From positions 1-37,139 of the forward strand of contig JAFQIE010000033.1 in NCBI GenBank assembly GCA_017397645.1: a DNA stretch of 37,139 nucleotides, given 5' to 3'. The DNA comes from Lachnospiraceae bacterium (GTDB lineage: Bacteria > Bacillota > Clostridia > Lachnospirales > Lachnospiraceae). The position numbers were made by a program, and so were the translations under genes. The first letter of the stretch is position 1. Every line of letters begins with the position of its first letter. Of this stretch, positions 32,200-37,139 are shown in pieces. The notes under the pieces were generated by a model. That model did no database searches. It was given only the letters and a program-made list of their open reading frames with translations, and was not told the DNA's origin.

Positions 32200-34287
32200 A
32201 TGAAACCATATTTTTCAGATTTAAATAAGAAGCCCATAATCGGGACCACGCAGGAAATTATCCGTACCGTGGTAGAACGATATATCAAGGAAAGCCCGGC
32301 AGAACCGTTGGCATATAGAGCATACACAGAGGATGGCTTCAGACGGGACAAGACGGGATGTTTTGATGTGGATTTTGACAAAATATTTCCCGATGCGCAG
32401 GAAGGGGATTATGCCTATGCCTACGCACAGTTTAACATCATGAAAGGATTGTCCTCCTCGTTTCGTTTTTGTTCCGCTGGCTTGACGGAAGTGTATGTGA
32501 ACGGGGAGAGGGTTGCAAAAACCTCTATAACAGATGAATTAGTCGGTAAGGATAGAGTGATTACCGTGCCACGCAAGATGGGATATAACACTGTTTTTGT
32601 GAAGTGTAAAAAGGACGCTCTTGGCTTTGGATTCCGATTTGGAGCCCAGAGACATAAGGCTAGTCCGGTGGAGTTTTACAAGGCGTTTGCGGACAATGCA
32701 GAAGAACTGGGCTGGAATTACTGCGGTCCCTTCAAGGAAGATATCTATCCGGAACCACTATCCGGAACCCCTTCTATGGAGGAGCACTGGCTTCCCAAAC
32801 CGTACAATCCGGGTATGCCTAATATCAAGGGACACACCAAAATGTATGCGGTAAGCACGTTGATAGCGGAGGCGGAAGGTAAAGTTACCTTCTGCGCTCA
32901 GGCAGATGCGGAGATGGAATTGTACATAGATGGTGTTCTTCAGGGAGAAGGAAAGTCAAAGCTTTGCGCAAGTTTCGACTTGACGAAGGGAACCCACGCA
33001 GTGGCAGTGAAATTGTGTAACAAGGCGACAAATTGTACTTTTACTGCACAGGCAGAAGGGGCAAAACTAGTTTTGCCGGACTGCACGAAAAATGTAAAGG
33101 GCCAGTGGCTGTATCTGGACAGTACCGACGAAAGAGCCCAAAAAGGATTTGATCAGTATCAGCTTTATGAGGGGTATGACCGTGGGGAAAAGACCTATTT
33201 TATGTGCGGGGAAAACACCTATCTGCGACCGGTTTTGGAAACCGAGCAGTTTGGCCGTCTGACCTATCCTAACGGCGTTATTCTCTATGGATTGCTGGAG
33301 GCAGGCAACTTTTTGCAGGATGCGGATATCTTAGGTTATGCCCATGCCCATTTAGAAGCCTGCTATGGTCCCTTGGAACTGGGTCTATGGGAGATGGAAC
33401 GATTTGGTTGGGCATGTGTCACCCATCGACTGATGAATATGGATATGCTGAATGACTGTGGCTCTTTAGGTGCAATGGTTTTGGAGGATTATTTGAAATA
33501 CAACCGGGATGAAAGAATTCGTTTTTTGGCAGAGCATGTAGCGGATTATATTCTGCATAAGCAGGAGCGTTTGGAAAACGGTATGTTCTACAGGGAAATG
33601 ACGGGAACCTATCAGGAACAGACTATATGGGCAGATGATATCTATATGTCCATTCCCTTTATGGTGCGGTATGCACAGATAACGGGAGATGAAGCTGTTA
33701 TGGACGATGTGGTGAACCAATTGTTGTGCTGCAAGGAAAAACTTTACATGCCGGAGCACAAACTGTTGGGCCACATATATAGCATTCGCCATGAAAGATG
33801 TACAAATGTGCCCTGGGGAAGAGGAAACGGCTGGGTGTTGTTCTCTCTCACGGAGGTCTTGCAAGTATTACCTAAAGAACACAAACATTACGGAGAGATT
33901 GAACTGTTCTTTCGCCAGCTGGCAGAGGGCTTCTTAAAATGCGTGGACGGAGACGGAATGATTCACCAGATACTTTGGGATATGGATTCCTTTGAAGAGG
34001 CCTCCGGAACGGCTATGTGTGCGTCTGCATTCGCACGAGGGATTCAGATGGGACTGTTACCCGAAAACGGGTATAAAGAAAGTGTAGAACGCTCGGCAGA
34101 GGCACTAAAAAAATACTGTATTGATGAGGAAGGAAATATCTACGGTGTGTGCCGCGGTTCCGGATGCTCTTTCCGTAAGGATTATTATAAATATGATTTG
34201 AGTTGTACTATTAACGATGTGCATGGAACGGGTATCGTGCTGATAGCCCTGATCGATGCGCAGCGCCTTCTGAAGGGGGAAAACTGA
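32200..34287 (+). CDS. GH88/GH105 family unsaturated (rhamno)galacturonyl hydrolase with N-terminal beta-domain
   Basis: 695 residues, no signal peptide, so cytosolic. About 1-320 form two beta-rich sandwich modules (YVNGERVAKTSITDE; ELYIDGVLQGEGKSK) likely for sugar binding. About 330-690 is the alpha6/alpha6 barrel of YteR/YesR-type enzymes: GRLTYPNGVILYGLLEAG, the catalytic-Asp segment WADDIYMSIPFMVRYA (about 476) and VPWGRGNGWVLFSLTEVL (about 536). Such enzymes remove the 4,5-unsaturated uronic acid left by pectin or rhamnogalacturonan lyases. GGGAGAG precedes the ATG and the stop overlaps the next start (TGATG), so it is coupled to the EEP gene. Confidence 0.92.
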   Translation: MKPYFSDLNKKPIIGTTQEIIRTVVERYIKESPAEPLAYRAYTEDGFRRDKTGCFDVDFDKIFPDAQEGDYAYAYAQFNIMKGLSSSFRFCSAGLTEVYVNGERVAKTSITDELVGKDRVITVPRKMGYNTVFVKCKKDALGFGFRFGAQRHKASPVEFYKAFADNAEELGWNYCGPFKEDIYPEPLSGTPSMEEHWLPKPYNPGMPNIKGHTKMYAVSTLIAEAEGKVTFCAQADAEMELYIDGVLQGEGKSKLCASFDLTKGTHAVAVKLCNKATNCTFTAQAEGAKLVLPDCTKNVKGQWLYLDSTDERAQKGFDQYQLYEGYDRGEKTYFMCGENTYLRPVLETEQFGRLTYPNGVILYGLLEAGNFLQDADILGYAHAHLEACYGPLELGLWEMERFGWACVTHRLMNMDMLNDCGSLGAMVLEDYLKYNRDERIRFLAEHVADYILHKQERLENGMFYREMTGTYQEQTIWADDIYMSIPFMVRYAQITGDEAVMDDVVNQLLCCKEKLYMPEHKLLGHIYSIRHERCTNVPWGRGNGWVLFSLTEVLQVLPKEHKHYGEIELFFRQLAEGFLKCVDGDGMIHQILWDMDSFEEASGTAMCASAFARGIQMGLLPENGYKESVERSAEALKKYCIDEEGNIYGVCRGSGCSFRKDYYKYDLSCTINDVHGTGIVLIALIDAQRLLKGEN

Positions 34288-35078
34288 TGATTTTGTACAA
34301 TCAGAATATCTGGGGAAACACAGACCAACCGGTGGGAAACCGTCACATTATGATAAGGGAAATGATTGAGGAGATATGTCCTGATGTGGTGACAATGCAG
34401 GAGTGCAATCCTACACGTAGTCGTGTGGGTGAGTATCCCATGCAGGAGATTTTGCAGCCAGAGTATTTGGAGGTTTTGCCGGAGAAGGCAGATGCAAACT
34501 ATGCACCGATTTTCTACAGGGCTGAGACAGTGGAATTTGTGGAAGGTGGATTTTGCCCTTTTAGCGGTAAGAACTTTGGAACATCCAAATCCTTCACTTG
34601 GGCGGTTTTTGTGGAAAGAGCCACCGGCAAAAGATTTGGCGTGGTATCCATGCACTTTTGGTTTAAGGCCATCGACGAAACCGATGCCGAACAACGCAGG
34701 GAAAACGCAAGGGAAGTGTGCGGGGCAGTGAATGAAATTAAGAATAAGTACAGCATTCCGGTTCTTGCGGCAGGAGATTTGAACAGTACGGATGCCACCA
34801 ATCACACGTTGGCGGGGTATGAGGAAATGATTTATCAAGGAATGAAGGATGTGCGGGAACTGGCGAAACATTCCTGTGACACACATACCATTCACAGTTA
34901 TCCCGTGCATGACGAGAACGGGAATTATATTTCCGCAGACGAGCCATACCGGACAATCGATTATGTGTTGGTGTCTGACGAGAATCTGATAGATGCAGAA
35001 AGCTTTGAGGTGTCGACGCACCAAAAAGCTTTGCTTAGTTCAGACCACTGTCCAATGGTTATTGCGTTTTATCTTTGA
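34287..35078 (+). CDS. endonuclease/exonuclease/phosphatase (EEP) fold hydrolase
   Basis: 263 residues. Motifs of the EEP/DNase I-like fold are in order: N-terminal YNQNIWG, metal-binding Glu in VVTMQECNP (about 38), AAGDLNSTDA (about 163), TIDYVLVSDE and SSDHCPMVI (about 253). No signal peptide. Family members cut DNA, phosphoinositides or other phosphodiesters. In carbohydrate operons some act as sugar or lipid phosphodiesterases. It is translationally coupled to the GH105 gene, which hints at a job in glycan or glycerophosphodiester breakdown, but the substrate is unknown. Confidence 0.88.
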   Translation: MILYNQNIWGNTDQPVGNRHIMIREMIEEICPDVVTMQECNPTRSRVGEYPMQEILQPEYLEVLPEKADANYAPIFYRAETVEFVEGGFCPFSGKNFGTSKSFTWAVFVERATGKRFGVVSMHFWFKAIDETDAEQRRENAREVCGAVNEIKNKYSIPVLAAGDLNSTDATNHTLAGYEEMIYQGMKDVRELAKHSCDTHTIHSYPVHDENGNYISADEPYRTIDYVLVSDENLIDAESFEVSTHQKALLSSDHCPMVIAFYL

Positions 35079-35086
35079 AATGGCTT

Positions 35087-35893
35087 TTACAAAAGAATAT
35101 CCGAGTTATTATTCTTTTGTCTATATTGCAATGGGGTCATCTGTTCGCTTGTTTTGAAAACACTGATAAAGTGTGACGCATTGCTGAATCCGCATAACTC
35201 AGAGATTTCTTCTATGCTTAAGTCGGTGGTACGCAAGAAAATCACTGCCTTTGCCAGTCGAACCTTCTTCTGATATTCACATGGGGATATTCCCAACTCT
35301 TTTTTAAACTTGCGCTGGACATGTACAGGATGCATATGAAACTTCTGTGAGATTTTTTCGAGTGTTAACTGTTCACTATAGTTTTCATCAATGTATTTCT
35401 TGATTTGATATGTCGTTGCGGCCGTATTGTTTCTTCTCTGTGTCTTATGCTGTGCCTTGATTCTTGATAACAGGAGCCAGAGGATACTCATGCATTCGAA
35501 TTCTTTTTGCTCAATAAAGGCGGCAATCAACTTTGGGAAAAGGCTGAGCTCCGTTTCTACGTCGGGGAGAGATATAAAGGACGGGATAGGTGCAAATGCT
35601 TTTACCCACTGCTCCTGGTTTTTAACTATAAAGTGCATCATATAGATGTCCTCGTAGCGGTAACTGTATACTTCGTCTCCGGGACGAATAAATCGGATGG
35701 AACCTGCGGTAATGGGATATCGTTTCCCATTGATCACGGTAGCGCCGCCACTTTTCAAGAACATAACCAACTCGTATCGTTGGGGAATCCTTTTTTGTGT
35801 TGGATTACAAATATTAAAAAAATTATTTGTCTGTACATGGGGCACATATGCCGCCTTAGTAATTTCCATATCGATTCCTATACTGTAACTCAT
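35087..35893 (-). CDS. AraC family transcriptional regulator of the pectin-type locus
   Basis: 268 residues from ATG 35893 (GAGG five bases upstream; a GTG two codons earlier is less likely). N-terminal cupin sensor with TAGSIRFIRPGDEVYSY (about 65-80). C-terminal double HTH: LTLEKISQKFHMHPVHVQRK, FKKELGISPCEYQKK, then SELCGFSNASHFISVFK and TPLQYRQK. It is divergent from the metallo-hydrolase gene and shares a 120-nt promoter region with it, which is also copied in front of the giant lipoprotein. It probably activates both when a breakdown product of the polysaccharide is present (inference). Confidence 0.93.
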   Translation of the reverse strand: MSYSIGIDMEITKAAYVPHVQTNNFFNICNPTQKRIPQRYELVMFLKSGGATVINGKRYPITAGSIRFIRPGDEVYSYRYEDIYMMHFIVKNQEQWVKAFAPIPSFISLPDVETELSLFPKLIAAFIEQKEFECMSILWLLLSRIKAQHKTQRRNNTAATTYQIKKYIDENYSEQLTLEKISQKFHMHPVHVQRKFKKELGISPCEYQKKVRLAKAVIFLRTTDLSIEEISELCGFSNASHFISVFKTSEQMTPLQYRQKNNNSDILL

Positions 35894-36026
35894 AAACACC
35901 TCAAAATGTTAACTTTTTGTTATTTTAGGATATTATTTCGGATTGTTCCACCTATGATTTTACTATATGATGGAATCAGCAAAATGTCAATTCAAATGTG
36001 AAAGGCAATTTATGAAGATTACATGG
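35882..36026. repeat. intact copy of the duplicated divergent promoter region
   Basis: Parent of the segment at 25093-25217 (about 90% identical over the first 87 positions by hand alignment). It includes the first codons of the AraC gene, the intergenic region and the start of the metallo-hydrolase gene. Conservation is highest across 35919-35968, where regulator contacts and the promoter would be expected. Confidence 0.85.
35943..35971 (+). promoter_or_regulatory. promoter of the metallo-hydrolase gene
   Basis: TTGTTC (35943-35948), a 17-nt spacer and TATGAT (35966-35971). It places the transcript start after the upstream ATG at 35967, so that ATG cannot be the translation start. Confidence 0.65.
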
Positions 36027-36683
36027 TTAGGACAGGCGGGATTATTGTTCGAAACGGGAGGACAGAGAATTGTAGTGGATCCCTACTTGTCGGATAGCGT
36101 TGCAAAACTGAATCCACAGAGCAAAAGACGCGTTCCTGTGGAAGAAAAATTTTTATATATAAAACCGGATGTCATCATCCTGACCCATAATCATGGGGAT
36201 CATACAGATATGGAAACATTGTGTCATTATCTGACGGAGGATTCCGGGGTATTGGTGCTGGCCTCTAAAAATGCGTGGGCCCGCGTGCGAGAGTTTAAAG
36301 GAGACAATAACTATGTGATGTTCAATTGCCACACTACTTGGACGGAACATGGAATTACATATAAGGCGGTAAAAGCAGAACACTCAGACGAATTTGCCAT
36401 AGGTGTCTTGGTGGAGGCAGAAGGAAAAACCTACTATATTACCGGGGACACTTTATATAATGAGGAGATATTCGCGGACTTACCCGAAAAGATTGATTAT
36501 GTGTTTCTTCCCATAAACGGGTATGGCAACAACATGAATATGGCGGATGCGCAAACTTTTTGTAAAAGAATTGACGCAACTGCGATACCCATGCACTGCG
36601 GATTGTTTGATGATATTGATATGCAGGGGTTTGAATATGAGCCAAAGCGTGTGCCACAGTTTTTTGAAGAAATAACTTTGTAA
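36012..36683 (+). CDS. metallo-beta-lactamase fold hydrolase (UlaG-like)
   Basis: 223 residues from ATG 36012, chosen because MKITWLGQAGLLFE is the family N-terminus and the promoter rules out an earlier start; AAAGG precedes it. The zinc motif THNHGDHTDM (about 57-66) is intact. Later ligands fit VKAEHSDE, ITGDTLY and MHCGLFDD. UlaG-like enzymes include L-ascorbate-6-phosphate lactonase, so a sugar-acid lactonase role would suit a uronate pathway; this is inference. The SDR gene starts 12 nt downstream in the same operon. Confidence 0.9.
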   Translation: MKITWLGQAGLLFETGGQRIVVDPYLSDSVAKLNPQSKRRVPVEEKFLYIKPDVIILTHNHGDHTDMETLCHYLTEDSGVLVLASKNAWARVREFKGDNNYVMFNCHTTWTEHGITYKAVKAEHSDEFAIGVLVEAEGKTYYITGDTLYNEEIFADLPEKIDYVFLPINGYGNNMNMADAQTFCKRIDATAIPMHCGLFDDIDMQGFEYEPKRVPQFFEEITL

Positions 36684-36695
36684 GGGAGACCGGCC

Positions 36696-37139
36696 ATGAA
36701 ACGAGCAGTTTTGATTACAGGTGCCGCATCAGGCACAGGGTTTTGCATTGCAGAAAGATTTGCCAAAGAAGGTTATGCTGTTTTTATTACCAGCCGAAAT
36801 GGAGGCGATGCTGAAAAGTCGGCGGAAGTGATACGGCAAACATATGGTGTTTATGCAAAGGGATTACAGATATCTTCCGGCTCCATGGTAGAAGTGGATG
36901 AGGCTTTTGATGAAGTAGAAAAGTCCGGGTATTATCTGAGTTCGCTTGTTTTGAATGCCGCAGATTTGGGCATGAACATGCCTGTACTTACAACGGATAT
37001 TGACGATTGGATGCGTGTCATAACTACGAATCTGGGCTGGAATTTCAAAATCACACAAAGAGCAGCGAGATTAATGACTAAGGCCGGAGGTTCCATTGTT
37101 TTTGTTGGGTCCAATACGGCGAATAGAGCCATTAAAAAC
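36696..37139 (+). CDS. short-chain dehydrogenase/reductase, truncated by the window end
   Basis: First 148 residues of an SDR. ATG 36696 follows AAGGGAGACC. The Rossmann nucleotide motif TGAASGTG (about 8-15), an NAA-type strand motif (LNAADLG, about 84-90), a conserved Asn in TTNLGWN and the catalytic Ser region IVFVGSN (about 136-142) are visible. The YxxxK site lies beyond the edge. ISSGS and the acidic-rich segment are normal. In this operon it may oxidise or reduce a uronic-acid-derived sugar, but the substrate is unknown. Confidence 0.9.
   Translation, partial: MKRAVLITGAASGTGFCIAERFAKEGYAVFITSRNGGDAEKSAEVIRQTYGVYAKGLQISSGSMVEVDEAFDEVEKSGYYLSSLVLNAADLGMNMPVLTTDIDDWMRVITTNLGWNFKITQRAARLMTKAGGSIVFVGSNTANRAIKN

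Noticed and set aside
34185-35024. 279-codon antisense frame over the GH105 and EEP genes
   Set aside because: Mirror of two confident genes, with no ribosome site or motif.
35967-36011. Upstream ATG as start of the metallo-hydrolase
   Set aside because: The -10 hexamer (35966-35971) overlaps it, so it would not be in the transcript; the family N-terminus begins at 36012.

Overview
The window looks like chromosomal DNA from a low-to-moderate G+C member of the Clostridia, most likely Lachnospiraceae. The support is the gene content: a SufB/SufC-only Fe-S scaffold system, DUF4317 and DUF3737 proteins, a Csp-like subtilase, a Na+-translocating decarboxylase beta subunit, strong AGGAGG-type ribosome sites and canonical TTGACA/TATAAT promoters. 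This assignment rests on family knowledge, not on a database match. No phage, transposase, rRNA or CRISPR is visible.

Layout. (1) 1-1164: the start of an unknown minus-strand gene, a 40-codon remnant of a family 2 glycosidase and a divergent AraC regulator. (2) 1269-5048: a HipB/HipA-type toxin-antitoxin pair, followed closely by a DUF3737 protein and a PatB/MalY C-S lyase. (3) 5019-6677: sufC-sufB on the minus strand, convergent with malY. (4) 6856-8645: tRNA-Arg, a frameshifted AraC gene, and a promoter with two direct repeats driving a glycyl-radical activase that has lost its radical-SAM cysteines. (5) 8824-13137: decarboxylase beta subunit plus a small membrane partner, a HAAS-like membrane protein, a small Asn/Lys-rich protein, an RNA methyltransferase and an ITPase. 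(6) 13265-13857: tRNA Pro, Arg, His, Gln and Lys. (7) 13877-18497: a CLC-type transporter, an unusual wHTH-ATPase-STAS-like protein with its own operators, tRNA-Leu, a MATE exporter and a CYTH protein.

(8) 18645-19541 is the most interesting part. A strong promoter is followed by a short tandem-repeat RNA, a Rho-independent hairpin and a gene for a probable PBECR4 (BECR-fold) nuclease. This is the architecture of a type III toxin-antitoxin system, in which an RNA repeat antitoxin sits ahead of an RNase toxin with an attenuating terminator between them. The toxin, however, does not look like ToxN, CptN or TenpN. Base changes between repeat units preserve the hairpins.

(9) 19590-25034: a DJ-1/PfpI protein, an M18 aminopeptidase, a non-coding stretch with a degenerate 53-nt tandem repeat, a subtilase and a DUF4317 protein. 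(10) 25093-37139: a plant-polysaccharide (probably pectin/rhamnogalacturonan) locus. It contains a 2,213-residue lipoprotein with SLH and LamG-like repeats, a GH88/105 hydrolase, an EEP-fold hydrolase, an AraC regulator, a metallo-beta-lactamase-fold hydrolase and the start of a short-chain dehydrogenase. The divergent promoter between the AraC and metallo-hydrolase genes is duplicated, in decayed form, upstream of the giant lipoprotein. The lipoprotein gene is followed by the vestige of one more repeat after its stop codon.
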